Shown here piece by piece: positions 32,749 to 43,294 of a DNA stretch of 64,000 nt. Every line of letters starts with the position of its first letter. The first letter of the stretch is position 1. Both the position numbers and the translations under genes were made by a program. Source of the DNA: Micrococcales bacterium (GTDB lineage Bacteria; Actinomycetota; Actinomycetes; Actinomycetales; Cellulomonadaceae); the NCBI GenBank assembly GCA_009785115.1, contig WQWY01000003.1:1-64000 (forward strand). Reading direction: 5' to 3'. The notes below the pieces were generated by a model. That model was not told the origin of the DNA. It saw only the letters and a list, made by a program, of their open reading frames with translations, and searched no databases.

Positions 32749-33705
32749 ATGCCTGCCAGATCAGCGTGGGGCCACGGGCTGGCCACGATCACCGACGACG
32801 GCGCCGTGCTGGACGCCTGGTACCCGGCACCCGTGCTCGGCCTGCCGGCCGGCACCCCGGTGCCCGCGGGGCTGACCGCCGCGGTCCGCACCGACCCGGC
32901 GCGCGGTGTGCGGGTCGAGGTGGTCACCACCCTGATCGACCTGGACACCGCACCGGTCGACGTGCCCGACGCGTACCTGCGCCTGCACCTGCTCTCCCAC
33001 CGTCTGGTCGCCCCGGGCGAGCAGAACCTGGACGGCCTCCTCACCATGCTGCCGACCGTGGTGTGGACCGACGCCGGGCCGTGCACCACGGATGGTTTCG
33101 AGGCCACCCGGGCTCGTCTGCGCGCCGCGCACGGGCGACCGGTGACCGTGCACGGCATCGACAGGCTCCCGCGCATGACCGACTACGTCATCCCCTCCGG
33201 CGTGCGCGTCGTCGACGCGGCCCGGGTGCGGCTGGGGGCGTACCTGGCCGAGGGCACCACCGTCACGCCCGAGGGCTTCGTCGGCCACGACGCCGGGACG
33301 CTCGGGGCGTCGAGGGTCGGCGGGCACGTCTCGACCGGGGTCGTCGTCGGTGAGGGCACGGACATCGGCTGCGGGGCGTCGGTCTCGCCCTGCGGAGAGC
33401 CGCAGGCCGGCTCCGGGGCGCAGGTCGTCAGCCTCGGGCGGCGCTGCCTGCTGGGGGCCGGTTCCGGGCTCGGCATCCCCCTGGGCGACGACTGCATGGT
33501 CGAGGCCGGGCTGCACGTCATGGCCAGCACCGAGGTGCGCATGATCGGTTTCGGCGGTCATGACGGCGACCTGGTCGTGGCCCGAGACCTGGCCATGAGC
33601 GAGGGCATGGCGTTCCGGCGCGGCCCGTCGACCGGCGCCGTCGAGGCGGTCGCCCGCGCCGAGGTCGGGACCAGCCCGGGCTCGGCGCCGCACTCCCCGG
33701 GATGA
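32749..33705 (+). CDS. dapD: Tetrahydrodipicolinate N-succinyltransferase
   Basis: A 318-residue enzyme of lysine and meso-diaminopimelate synthesis, in the actinobacterial DapD subfamily. The N-terminal third is the alpha/beta domain; the rest is a left-handed beta-helix of hexapeptide repeats (VRLGAYLAEGTTVTPEGFVGHDAGTLG, GEGTDIGCGASV, GRRCLLGAGSGLGIPLGDDCMVEAGLHV). It succinylates tetrahydrodipicolinate with succinyl-CoA. The next enzyme after amination, DapC, acts in the same route and is encoded at 36254-37393. The stop overlaps the following start (ATGA). Confidence 0.95.
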   Translation: MPARSAWGHGLATITDDGAVLDAWYPAPVLGLPAGTPVPAGLTAAVRTDPARGVRVEVVTTLIDLDTAPVDVPDAYLRLHLLSHRLVAPGEQNLDGLLTMLPTVVWTDAGPCTTDGFEATRARLRAAHGRPVTVHGIDRLPRMTDYVIPSGVRVVDAARVRLGAYLAEGTTVTPEGFVGHDAGTLGASRVGGHVSTGVVVGEGTDIGCGASVSPCGEPQAGSGAQVVSLGRRCLLGAGSGLGIPLGDDCMVEAGLHVMASTEVRMIGFGGHDGDLVVARDLAMSEGMAFRRGPSTGAVEAVARAEVGTSPGSAPHSPG

Positions 33706-34565
33706 GCCGACGGCACCCCGCGGTGTCCGGGCTGCTCGGGGCCCTGTTCACCCTCGGGCTCCTCGCCGTGGCCGTGCTCGGCGTGGTCTACGCGCTCGAC
33801 GCGTCGCGCCCTGTCCGCGTCGTGGAGATCTGCCGCTCGGACGTCGACGGCGTCCCGTGGACCCTGCAGCTCGACCAGGCCGACAACGCCGCGCTCGTGG
33901 TCGGGACGACGCTGCGCCGCGAGCTGCCCGCACGGGCGGCGACCATCGGGCTGGCCACAGCGCTGCAGGAGTCCAAGCTGCGCAACATCGACTACGGGGA
34001 CCGCGACTCCCTCGGGATGTTCCAGCAGCGTCCCTCGCAGGGCTGGGGGACCCCTGAGCAGATCATGGACCCCGTCTACTCGACCGGGCTGTTCTACGAC
34101 CACCTGGTGCGGGTGCCTGGCTGGCAAGACCTGCCGATCACCGAGGCCGCCCAGGCGGTCCAGCGCTCTGCCTTCCCCGACGCCTACGGTCGCCACGAGG
34201 GCAGGTCGCGCGCCTGGGCCTCGGGGCTGACCGGCCACTCACCGGCGGCGGTGACCTGCACCCTGCGCGCCCCGAGCGGCACCGGCACCGCCGACGGTGT
34301 GCGAGCCCGGCTGCTGCGCGACCTCGGTGACCTGCCGGTCGACACCCCCGCCCCGGGCGTGGTCGTCGTCGACGCCCGTCCGCTGGGCCCGCCCGACCAG
34401 GCCGACCGGATGGCCTGGGCCGTCGCCCAGTGGGCCGTGGTGGTGGCCCACTCCCAGCACCTGACCGAGGTGCAGGTCGGTGACCACCGCTGGACCCGCA
34501 CCGGGACCTGGGAGAGCGCCGAGGACCCGCCCGCCCCCGGCACGGTGCGCCTCACCCTCGCCTGA
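33702..34565 (+). CDS. Membrane-anchored protein with lytic-transglycosylase-like segment
   Basis: A 287-residue protein with one N-terminal transmembrane helix (about residues 9-31) and the rest outside the cell. The segment ATIGLATALQESKLRNIDYGDRDSLGMFQQRPSQGWGTPEQIMDP resembles lysozyme-fold SLT proteins: the ES of LQES matches their catalytic Glu, and the S-x-G-x-F/QQ run follows. The C-terminal 100 residues are beta-rich and unassigned. It could act on peptidoglycan, which suits its coupling to dapD (diaminopimelate for the wall). Activity is inferred. Confidence 0.6.
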   Translation: MSRRHPAVSGLLGALFTLGLLAVAVLGVVYALDASRPVRVVEICRSDVDGVPWTLQLDQADNAALVVGTTLRRELPARAATIGLATALQESKLRNIDYGDRDSLGMFQQRPSQGWGTPEQIMDPVYSTGLFYDHLVRVPGWQDLPITEAAQAVQRSAFPDAYGRHEGRSRAWASGLTGHSPAAVTCTLRAPSGTGTADGVRARLLRDLGDLPVDTPAPGVVVVDARPLGPPDQADRMAWAVAQWAVVVAHSQHLTEVQVGDHRWTRTGTWESAEDPPAPGTVRLTLA

Positions 34566-34581
34566 GCCTGGAAAGACGAGA

Positions 34582-34615
34582 GCGCCCCCGGTCCGACGGT
34601 GCGGACCGGGGGCGC
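34582..34615. terminator. Bidirectional terminator between convergent genes
   Basis: A perfect 14-bp G+C-rich stem, GCGCCCCCGGTCCG (34582-34595) with its complement (34602-34615), loop ACGGTG. It lies between the dapD unit and gltA, which converge here. Confidence 0.85.
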
Positions 34616-34630
34616 CAGGGGTGGTTCTCG

Positions 34631-35938
<1,308 letters not shown>

Positions 35939-36253
35939 GAGATACCTCCAAAGGTAGGTCGTCCGTCGTTGGACGGTCGCGACACCGTGGGCCTGCGCCC
36001 CTCGGCGTCGCTGACTGTGGATGCACGGTACAGGCCGTGAGGTCGTCCGCGGAGGCCCGGAGCAAAACCGACCCCGTTTTGTGATGTATCTCACACTCCT
36101 GGGCCTCTTCGATGGGCCCTAAGCCTCATGCGTATGAGACCATTTACCTCTTCTATAGGACAAATTGACCCTTGGTGTGGTAGGCCCTCGGGCTCGCGAC
36201 TCGCGCCCTCCGCCTTCCCGCAGCCCAGCGCCCTCAGGCTCTGGGGGGAGCCC
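35939..36253. other. 315-bp intergenic region before gltA
   Basis: This stretch holds the GlxR/CRP-type site (36080-36095), a palindrome CTCAT-GCGT-ATGAG (36125-36138), and an AT-richer stretch at 36140-36172. The dapC gene ends at 36254 with no clear hairpin. No gene is supported here. Confidence 0.6.
36080..36095. promoter_or_regulatory. GlxR/CRP-family binding site upstream of gltA
   Basis: TGTGATGTATCTCACA is a complete palindrome of the form TGTGA-N6-TCACA with central TA, matching the consensus of cAMP-receptor regulators such as Corynebacterium GlxR (TGTGANNTANNTCACA). GlxR is known to control gltA in Corynebacterium glutamicum. Confidence 0.8.
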
Positions 36254-37393
36254 TCAGGCCCCCGAGAGCCGAGCGGCGGCCTCGTCCACCCGCTCGTCCG
36301 TCGCGGTCAGGGCGACACGCACGTGCACGTCGTCACCGTAGAACGCACCGGGAGCCACGAGGATACCCAGGTCGGCCAGGTCTGACACCGTCTCCCACGA
36401 ACCCTGCCCGCCCTCCGGGCGCACCCACAGGTACAGCCCGGCCTCCGAGCCGTCGGCCACGTACCCCGCCTGCGCCAGGGCGTCGCGCAGCACCGCACGA
36501 CGGCGGGCGTAGCGCTCCTTCTGCTCCGCCACGTGCGCGTCGTCGCCCAGAGCGGCCACCATCGCCGCCTGCACCGGCCCGGGCACCATGAGCCCCGCGT
36601 GCTTGCGCACCTCGAGCAGCCGCCCGACGATCTCGGGGTCCCCCGCGACGAACGCCGCCCGGTACCCGGCCAGGTTCGACCGCTTGGACAGCGAGTACGC
36701 CACGAGCAGGCCCGTGACGTGCCCGCCGGTGACCCGCGGGTCGAGCAGGGACGGGACCCCTCGGCTCGCCCACGGCGCCGTCCACGCCAGCTCGGCGTAG
36801 CACTCGTCGGCCGCGACGACCACCGGGTGGCCGTGCCGCTCCTGGGCGCGACGCGCCGCCGCGACCACCCCGGCGAGCCGGTCGACGCCCATCACCTCGC
36901 CGGTGGGGTTGCTCGGCGAGTTCAGCCAGACCAGGCGCACCGCGTCGTCGGCGTCCAGCACGGCCACCGGGTCGTCAGAGGGGACCGGACGAGCCCCGGC
37001 CAGGCGCGCGCCGATGTCGTAGGTCGGGTAGGCCGCCGCCGGGTGCACCACCGCGTCACCGGCTCCCAGGCCGAGCATCGACGGCAGCAGCGCCACCAGC
37101 TCCTTGGAGCCGACCGTCGGCAGCACCTGGTGCTCGGCCAGCCCCGGCACGCCACGGCGCCGGGCGAACCAGTCCACGACCGCCTCGCGCAGCGCGAGCG
37201 TCCCGGCGGTCGGGGGGTAGCCCGGGGAGCCCGAGGCGCCTTCCAGCGCCGCGCGCACCGCCGGCGGGGTGGGGTCCACAGGCGTGCCCACCGACAGGTC
37301 GACGATGCCGCCCGGGTGCGACCGGGCACGCTGCGCGTACGGGGTCAGCAGGTCCCAGGGGAAGTCAGGCAGCGACGCCGCGTCCAGACCCAT
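36254..37393 (-). CDS. dapC: Succinyldiaminopimelate transaminase
   Basis: A 379-residue class I/II PLP aminotransferase in the actinobacterial DapC form. Active-site Lys lies in AYSLSKRSNLAGYRAAF; NSPSNPTGEVM and VVAADECYAELAW give the other PLP-binding positions. It converts N-succinyl-2-amino-6-ketopimelate to succinyl-diaminopimelate, the step after DapD. ATG 37393 has GAGGTCA upstream. The pairing with fdxA immediately upstream (stop 37411) is the usual actinobacterial order. Confidence 0.93.
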   Translation of the reverse strand: MGLDAASLPDFPWDLLTPYAQRARSHPGGIVDLSVGTPVDPTPPAVRAALEGASGSPGYPPTAGTLALREAVVDWFARRRGVPGLAEHQVLPTVGSKELVALLPSMLGLGAGDAVVHPAAAYPTYDIGARLAGARPVPSDDPVAVLDADDAVRLVWLNSPSNPTGEVMGVDRLAGVVAAARRAQERHGHPVVVAADECYAELAWTAPWASRGVPSLLDPRVTGGHVTGLLVAYSLSKRSNLAGYRAAFVAGDPEIVGRLLEVRKHAGLMVPGPVQAAMVAALGDDAHVAEQKERYARRRAVLRDALAQAGYVADGSEAGLYLWVRPEGGQGSWETVSDLADLGILVAPGAFYGDDVHVRVALTATDERVDEAAARLSGA

Positions 37394-37410
37394 CGTGACC
37401 TCGCTCTGCC

Positions 37411-37728
37411 TCAGGCGCTCGGCGGCCGGCCGGCGACCAGCGGGTGGTCGAAGTCGAGCGGGCCACGGCGGGCGGCCCCCCCGGGAGAGCCCAGCTGGTC
37501 GAAGAAGCTCACGTTCGCGTCGTAGTACTGCGCCCACTGCTCGGGCACGTCGTCCTCGTAGTAGATCGCCTCGACGGGGCAGACGGGCTCGCAGGCGCCG
37601 CAGTCGACGCACTCGGCGGGGTGGATGTACAGCATGCGCTTGCCCTCGTAGATGCAGTCCACCGGGCACTCGTCGATGCACGCCTTGTCCTTCACGTCCA
37701 CGCAGGGCTCGGCGATCACGTACGTCAT
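37411..37728 (-). CDS. fdxA: 7Fe ferredoxin
   Basis: A 105-residue FdxA-type ferredoxin carrying a [3Fe-4S] and a [4Fe-4S] cluster. Ligands are in CVDVKDKACIDECPVDCIYEG and AECVDCGACEPVCPVEAI, with the extended C-terminus of the actinobacterial type. It shuttles electrons in the cytosol. ATG 37728 has AAGGACC a few bases upstream; TTG 37731 is less likely. The gene is co-directional with dapC, 17 bp apart. Confidence 0.95.
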   Translation of the reverse strand: MTYVIAEPCVDVKDKACIDECPVDCIYEGKRMLYIHPAECVDCGACEPVCPVEAIYYEDDVPEQWAQYYDANVSFFDQLGSPGGAARRGPLDFDHPLVAGRPPSA

Positions 37729-37795
37729 CAAGGTCCTTCTCTCGGCCTCAGGCCTGTGAGCCCGTCACGCTGCGGGCCGGCTGTCTTCAGAACAC

Positions 37796-37836
37796 GTCCG
37801 CACGCGTGGTGCGTGCGTGCGGACACGCCCTAGTAT
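37796..37836 (+). promoter_or_regulatory. Inverted repeat and -10 box in the fdxA divergent region
   Basis: GTCCGCACGC (37796-37805) and GCGTGCGGAC (37815-37824) form a perfect 10-bp inverted repeat in the -35 area. TAGTAT (37831-37836) is a -10 box 7 nt before GTG 37844, giving another leaderless layout. Confidence 0.5.
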
Positions 37837-37843
37837 CTCCCCC

Positions 37844-38101
37844 GTGGGCATCGGATCGCGTCCGACGAGCCGGTGGCGCACCTTCGCCCCTGGTCAGCGG
37901 GTCGTCGTGCGGCGGCGGCGCGACGACACCCCGGGCCCGGGCGAGCCCCCGCTGACCGACGTGGTCGGGGAGGTCGTGGAGGTCACCGACGAGGGTCTGC
38001 GCGTCGCGGCACGCCACGGCGAGACCTGGGTCCCGGCGGCCGACGTCGTCGCCGCCAAGCAGGTACCGCCGGCCCCGCAACGAGGGCCGGCCAGCACCTG
38101 A
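37844..38101 (+). CDS. Stand-alone SH3-like domain, N-terminal half of a GNAT protein
   Basis: An 85-residue protein. WRTFAPGQRVVVRRRRDD... LTDVVGEVVEVTDEGLRVAARHGETWVPAADVVAAKQVPP matches the small beta-barrel domain found at the N-terminus of certain actinobacterial GNAT acetyltransferases (Rv0428c-like) that are often encoded divergently from fdxA. Here the acetyltransferase part is missing: the frame ends after VPPAPQRGPAST and only 55 bp remain before the next gene. It is either a truncated gene or a functional single domain. GTG 37844 is chosen for its position behind the -10 box. Confidence 0.6.
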   Translation: MGIGSRPTSRWRTFAPGQRVVVRRRRDDTPGPGEPPLTDVVGEVVEVTDEGLRVAARHGETWVPAADVVAAKQVPPAPQRGPAST

Positions 38102-38156
38102 GAACGGCCCGGCGCCGGCTCGCAGGGCTGGCACCAATCAGCCAGGGCGACGCAGG

Positions 38157-40697
38157 TCAGCCGGGCGAACCGCAGATGACCCGGTGCTGCGGCCGGTACG
38201 GGTGCGTCCAGGTCCTCTCCTCCTGGAGCTTTCCGTCGAGGTAGACCCGGCGCGTCACCGTAGACACGAAGCCCGGGTTCTGTGCGTTCTGCGGTTTGCA
38301 GTCGTGCGAGGCGTTGTACACCGTACCGGGCGACTGGACGTTGCTCCGAGATTCTATCGACTCGATCGTCCAGTGCTTGGTGCCCCAGATCTGCACGTGC
38401 ACCTTGCCGCCGGAGACCCACGCCCGGACCAGGGCGCCGTACGGAGTGTTGTTCGTCCATTTCATGTCGATCGTCGGGTAAGCCAGCGTGGACTCTCGCC
38501 CTGCCGGGTATCGGGCGAACCACTCGCTATGAGGCTTGAACGTGACGATCTCCATGCCCGCCTCGTAGGCAGCGTTGAACGCGGTGGTCGACAGCTGGGA
38601 CAGGCCGCCGCCCATCCCGTCCTTGTGGAAGCCGCCACTGATGACTCCTGCCTCCACAAACCCGTTCGCACCGTTGATCGGGCTCAGCGTCGCTCCTAAG
38701 CTGAATGTCTCACCGGGACGCACGAGCGTGCCGGAGATGATGTTCGCACCCCGCGTGATGTTCTGGGTGCGCCGGGGCTCGGAGTTCAGGTCGGTGGAGA
38801 ACGAGCTGACCAGCTCGGTGATGCCGAGCGCCTCGAGCGCCTGGACCGACTCGGTCGGGTCGGACTCGACCAGCGCGGCCGTGACCACCCGGTCGGCCGT
38901 GGTGCTCGCGACGACCGCCGAGGCCAGCACCTCCGGGTCGATCGTGGTGCCCGCGGTCCCCGGCTGGACGACCGGCTTGCCGTCGGCACCGAAGACGAAG
39001 CGCGCGTCGGTCGCCCTGGTGAGGAGGTTGGGGATCTGGTCGACGATCTGGTCGCGCAGCGCGGCGCCGTCCAGGGTGAGGCTCAGGCTGTCGCCCACCA
39101 CGTCGAACCCGGCCGCCGAGGCGAGCTGCTCGGCCGACAGCACCGCCGAGCGTCCCTCGACCGTGACCCGCACGTCACCGGCGACCAGCGGCCTGGCCTG
39201 CTCGACCAGGGCCCTGTCCGCCGCCTCCTGCGTGATGCGGGGCGTCACGACCACGGTGTCCAGCTCCAGCGGCCCGTCGGCGGTCAACCACTGTGCCGAG
39301 ATCGTGGCCGCGGCGGCCTTGGTGTCCAGCGCCACGCCGTCGACCGCCCGCGTGGTCTGCGGCACGCCGTCGTCGAACACGACCGACCCGTCGACCGGGT
39401 CTTGGAGCACCGTCGCGGCGAGCTCGTCCACCGCGGCCTTCATCCGAGGCTGGTCGATCTTGCTGAGAGGTGTCACGGCACCGACACCCACGACGTGGTT
39501 CCAGACCCTGCCGGGCTCGCCCAGACGCACACCGGTCATGGTGGCGAGCGTGGCGGACGCGTCGAAGGACAGGCCCGCCTCCACCGGCTCGATGGAGGAA
39601 CGCTCGCCGCCGGCGACGACGGCGACAGCCCGGGTCCGCGCGTCGGCCAGGCCGTCGGCGAGGGCCTGCTCGGCCTGCGCGACGCTCATCCCTCCGACCG
39701 CGACGCCCGCGACCGTGGCACCTCGCGGCACCCTGTCAGCCAGCGCGTAGGCGGCACCGACATAGCCGCCGGCGACCAGGAGCACCGCACCACCGACGAC
39801 CGCCAGCACCTTCGGCCAGCGCCGGCCGGACGGCGTCGGCCCGTCCTCGCTCGACGCGGGCTGCGCGGCCGTCTCACCGGCAGCCGTCCACGGCTGCTCG
39901 GGCCCGCCCGGCGGCACCGGTGCGCTCGACCCAGCAGACCCCTGCGGCGGGGCCGAGGAGGCACCGGACGGCACGCCCCACGGCGCCGGGTGCACCGCGG
40001 TCTCGCCCACCGCGGCACCGGGCAGCACCGACGTGCGGTCGACGTCCAGCGGCCGGGAGGGCACGACAGGAGCGTCGGGCCACGGCGGCGCCATGGGGGG
40101 CACCGCCGTGGCCATCGGAGGCACAGGCCTCTCGGCCAGGGGCACAGCCCGCTCGACCGGAGGTCTCGGGGTCTCGACCGGGGGTACCTGGGTGGGAGCG
40201 AGGCTGCTCGGCGCCGCAGAGGGGGCCTCCGCAGGAACGCGTGAGGCGACCCCGGCCACAGCGGGAGGCGTCACGGCAGGGCCGGACGGCGGCGGTGACG
40301 GCACCGGCGACGCGGCCGCCGGAGGGGGCGCGAAGGTCGCGGCGGACTCGAGGATGGACGACGCCGTGGGTGGCACATAGGCAACGACGGGCGGTGCGGC
40401 CGAAGGCGCGGAGGCCTCGACGGGCGGTGCGACAGGTGACGCGGGCTCGGCCGTCACCTTCACGACAGGCGGCTCTGGCACAGGCGCGAGAGGGACCTCA
40501 GGAGGCTCGGGCAGGGACGTGGGAGCCTCTGCCACGGACGACAGCGACGCGAGAAGCTCGCCCTTGCGAGCCATCACAGTGTCGTCGAGCGCCGACACCA
40601 CGTCAGCGGGCTCCGTCGACCCCTGGGGGTCGTCCGTCATGCCCTCGTGCCCGACAACGCCGTCAGGCTCCCCTATCACCTGGCTGTCCTTGTCCAC
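38157..40697 (-). CDS. VanW-family protein with peptidoglycan-binding-like domains
   Basis: An 846-residue membrane-anchored protein. The first 290 residues are a Pro/Ala/Val-rich cytosolic region. One transmembrane helix (about 293-315) is followed by extracellular YoaR/PG_binding_4-type domains and then the VanW domain (RRTQNITRGANIISGTLVRPGETFSLG..., GGGLSQLSTTAFNAAYEAGMEI, HSEWFARYPAGRESTLAYP, MKWTNNTPYGALVRA). VanW was named from some vancomycin clusters, but most homologues have no proven resistance role and probably act in the cell wall. GTG 40697 follows AGGAG. The 3' end is slightly less G+C-rich than the rest. Confidence 0.85.
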   Translation of the reverse strand: MDKDSQVIGEPDGVVGHEGMTDDPQGSTEPADVVSALDDTVMARKGELLASLSSVAEAPTSLPEPPEVPLAPVPEPPVVKVTAEPASPVAPPVEASAPSAAPPVVAYVPPTASSILESAATFAPPPAAASPVPSPPPSGPAVTPPAVAGVASRVPAEAPSAAPSSLAPTQVPPVETPRPPVERAVPLAERPVPPMATAVPPMAPPWPDAPVVPSRPLDVDRTSVLPGAAVGETAVHPAPWGVPSGASSAPPQGSAGSSAPVPPGGPEQPWTAAGETAAQPASSEDGPTPSGRRWPKVLAVVGGAVLLVAGGYVGAAYALADRVPRGATVAGVAVGGMSVAQAEQALADGLADARTRAVAVVAGGERSSIEPVEAGLSFDASATLATMTGVRLGEPGRVWNHVVGVGAVTPLSKIDQPRMKAAVDELAATVLQDPVDGSVVFDDGVPQTTRAVDGVALDTKAAAATISAQWLTADGPLELDTVVVTPRITQEAADRALVEQARPLVAGDVRVTVEGRSAVLSAEQLASAAGFDVVGDSLSLTLDGAALRDQIVDQIPNLLTRATDARFVFGADGKPVVQPGTAGTTIDPEVLASAVVASTTADRVVTAALVESDPTESVQALEALGITELVSSFSTDLNSEPRRTQNITRGANIISGTLVRPGETFSLGATLSPINGANGFVEAGVISGGFHKDGMGGGLSQLSTTAFNAAYEAGMEIVTFKPHSEWFARYPAGRESTLAYPTIDMKWTNNTPYGALVRAWVSGGKVHVQIWGTKHWTIESIESRSNVQSPGTVYNASHDCKPQNAQNPGFVSTVTRRVYLDGKLQEERTWTHPYRPQHRVICGSPG

Positions 40698-40783
40698 CCG
40701 AGCTCCTCTTCGATGCGACCGCCAAGTCTACGGGTGATCCTCTCGCCGCAGCGACGAAAGCCTCCACCGTTGGGACGAAAGTC

Positions 40784-41152
40784 TCAGTCCGAACGATCCT
40801 CCGCGACGGGCTCGGGGGCACGGTCGGCGAACAACCATCCCGGGGCGACCGCCACCAGAGCGGCCATCAGGACGGCCCCGACGAGCCAGACCCACCCGAG
40901 GCCTCCGCCGGAGGGGATCAGCACGTCACCACCAGGCCCGGTGCGGGCGAGGATCACCAGCGTGACGGCCAGACCCACGACGTGACCCCCCAGCACCTGG
41001 CGGCCGGCCCACGCGCGCGCCATCGTCGCGGTGGAGACCACCAGCGCGAGCGCGGCGACCAGCCCCCACGGCCGGTGACCGCCGTGGGCCACCGTCCCGA
41101 GGGCACCAGCGACGACGCCGGCAGCGGCACCGAGCACGACCTTCCAGACCAC
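40784..41152 (-). CDS. DUF6113-like small membrane protein
   Basis: A 122-residue protein with four hydrophobic helices (VVLGAAAGVVAGALGTVA, GLVAALALVVSTATMARAW, VVGLAVTLVILA and WVWLVGAVLMAALVAVAP) and a charged C-terminus. This size and helix pattern fit the actinobacterial DUF6113 family, whose function is unknown. It sits between typA and the VanW-like gene, on the same strand. Confidence 0.6.
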   Translation of the reverse strand: MVWKVVLGAAAGVVAGALGTVAHGGHRPWGLVAALALVVSTATMARAWAGRQVLGGHVVGLAVTLVILARTGPGGDVLIPSGGGLGWVWLVGAVLMAALVAVAPGWLFADRAPEPVAEDRSD

Positions 41153-41249
41153 GCCGCCACCCTACGTCACCGACACATGGGACGTCTCGGCTGACCTGAC
41201 CGACGTCCACCGTTCAGCTGACCAGGTTCCCCCGGGGCCTCGGACGCGG

Positions 41250-43175
41250 TCAGGACGAGGCCGCGCGCTTCGCCCTGGCGGCCGCCTTGGCGCGGTCGTC
41301 GGCGGAGAGGAGCACCTTGCGGATGCGCACGATCTCGGGGGTGACCTCGACGCACTCGTCCTCGCGGGCCAGCTCGAGCGACTCCTCCAGGGTCAGGGTG
41401 CGCGGCGGGGTCAACGACTCGAAGGTGTCGGAGGTGGACGCGCGCATGTTCGTCAGCTTCTTCTCGCGCGTGATGTTGACGCCCATGTCTTCGGGGCGCG
41501 GGTTCTCCCCGACCACCTGGCCCTCGTAGACCTCGGCGGTGGGCTGGACGATGAACGTGCCGCGATCTTGCAGCGCGAGCATCGCGTACGGGGTGGCGAC
41601 CCCGGGCCGGTCCGCGACCAGGGAGCCGGTCTGCCGGGTCTCGATGGGCCCGGCCCACGGCTCGTGGCCCTCAGCGATGGACGAGGCGATGCCTGTGCCC
41701 CGGGTCTCGGTCATGAAGCGGGTACGGAACCCGATGAGGCCCCGGGCAGGCACCAGGAACTCCATGCGCACCCACCCGGTGCCGTGGTTGGCCATGGTCT
41801 CCATGCGGCCCTTGCGGGAGGCCATCAGCTGGGTGACGGCCCCCAGGTACTCCTCGGGCACGTCGATGGTCATGCGCTCGACGGGCTCGTGCACCTTGCC
41901 GTCGACGGTGCGGGTCACCACGGTGGGCTTGCCGACCGTGAGCTCGAAGCCCTCGCGCCGCATCTGCTCGACGAGGATCGCCAGGGCCAGCTCACCACGG
42001 CTCTGCACCTCCCACGCGTCGGGGCGGTCGGTGGGCAGGACGCGCAACGACACGTTGCCGATCAGCTCGCGGTCGAGGCGCTCCTTGACCTGGCGCGCGG
42101 TCACCTTGTGGCCCTTGCCGCCCTTGCCCGCCAGCGGCGAGGTGTTGATGCCGATGGTGGCGGAGATGGCCGGGGGGTCCACGGTGATCATCGGCAGGGG
42201 GCGGGGGTCGTCCAGGTCGGTCAGGGTCTCACCGATGGTGATGTCCTCGATCCCGGCGACGGCGACGATGTCGCCGGGGCTCGCCTGCTCGGTCGGCACC
42301 CGCTCGAGCGCCTGGGTGGCCAGCAGCTCGGTGATCCTCACCGATCGCGTCGTGCCGTCCTGGCGCACCCACGCGACCTGCTGCCCTTTGCGCAGCGTGC
42401 CGTTGAAAACGCGCAGCAGGGCCAGCCGCCCCAGGAACGGCGAGGCGTCGAGGTTCGTCACGTGCGCCTGCAACGGCGCGTCGGGGTCGTAGGTGGGGGC
42501 CGGGACTCGCTCGAGGATCGTCGCGAACAGCGGCTCGAGGTCGGGGCTGTCCGGGAGGGTGCCGTCGGCGGGGGCGGTCAGCGACGCGCGGCCGGCCTTG
42601 GCCGCCGCGTAGACGACCGGCACGTCGAGCACGGTGTCCAGGTCCAGGTCAGGGTCGTCCTCGTGCAGGTCGGAGGCCAGGCCGAGCAGCAGGTCGTGAG
42701 CCTCTTCGACGACCTCGGCGATGCGCGCGTCGGAGCGGTCCACCTTGTTGACGACGAGCACCACGGGCAGCTGTGCCGCCAGGGCCTTGCGCAGCACGAA
42801 CCTCGTCTGCGGCAGCGGGCCCTCGCTCGCGTCGACCAGCAGCACCACCCCGTCGACCATCGACAGCCCACGCTCGACCTCTCCGCCGAAGTCGGCGTGG
42901 CCGGGGGTGTCGATGACGTTGATCGTCACCCCGTCGCTCTGCCCGGCAGCCACGGCGGCGGGGCCGGAGTACCTGACGGCGGTGTTCTTCGCCAGGATCG
43001 TGATGCCTTTCTCCCGCTCGAGCTCGCCGGAGTCCATGGCACGACGGTCGACGTTCTCGTGCTCACCGAACGACCCTGTCTGCCAGAGCATGGCGTCCAC
43101 CAGGGTCGTCTTCCCGTGGTCGACGTGCGCGACGATCGCGACGTTGCGCAGGTCAGGTCGGGTGGAAACAGGCAC
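41250..43175 (-). CDS. typA: Ribosome-binding GTPase TypA/BipA
   Basis: A 641-residue translational GTPase. Motifs are G1 AHVDHGKTT (residues 16-24), the switch-I region [12 protein letters not shown]3 [10 protein letters not shown], and G4 NKVD. Domains II, III and V follow, with the BipA-specific C-terminal domain ([21 protein letters not shown]). It binds the ribosome and aids assembly or stress-related translation. GTG 43175 has ACGGAGA upstream. Confidence 0.95.
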   Translation of the reverse strand: MPVSTRPDLRNVAIVAHVDHGKTTLVDAMLWQTGSFGEHENVDRRAMDSGELEREKGITILAKNTAVRYSGPAAVAAGQSDGVTINVIDTPGHADFGGEVERGLSMVDGVVLLVDASEGPLPQTRFVLRKALAAQLPVVLVVNKVDRSDARIAEVVEEAHDLLLGLASDLHEDDPDLDLDTVLDVPVVYAAAKAGRASLTAPADGTLPDSPDLEPLFATILERVPAPTYDPDAPLQAHVTNLDASPFLGRLALLRVFNGTLRKGQQVAWVRQDGTTRSVRITELLATQALERVPTEQASPGDIVAVAGIEDITIGETLTDLDDPRPLPMITVDPPAISATIGINTSPLAGKGGKGHKVTARQVKERLDRELIGNVSLRVLPTDRPDAWEVQSRGELALAILVEQMRREGFELTVGKPTVVTRTVDGKVHEPVERMTIDVPEEYLGAVTQLMASRKGRMETMANHGTGWVRMEFLVPARGLIGFRTRFMTETRGTGIASSIAEGHEPWAGPIETRQTGSLVADRPGVATPYAMLALQDRGTFIVQPTAEVYEGQVVGENPRPEDMGVNITREKKLTNMRASTSDTFESLTPPRTLTLEESLELAREDECVEVTPEIVRIRKVLLSADDRAKAAARAKRAASS

Positions 43176-43294
43176 GCGGGATCTCCGTACTCACGATCAG
43201 GGAAAGACGGACCCGCACGATCCGCCCCGCGAAGTGTACTGACCGTTCCCCCGACGTCCTGACATGAGATACCCGTCCGGGGCAGCCGTCGCGG

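Noticed and set aside
37796..37824. Rho-independent terminator of fdxA
   Set aside because: It lies upstream of both divergent genes, not after them, so an operator or leftover element end is more likely.
38157..40697. Vancomycin resistance determinant
   Set aside because: Only a VanW-type domain is present. There are no vanHAX, vanS or vanR genes nearby, and most VanW-like proteins have no resistance role.
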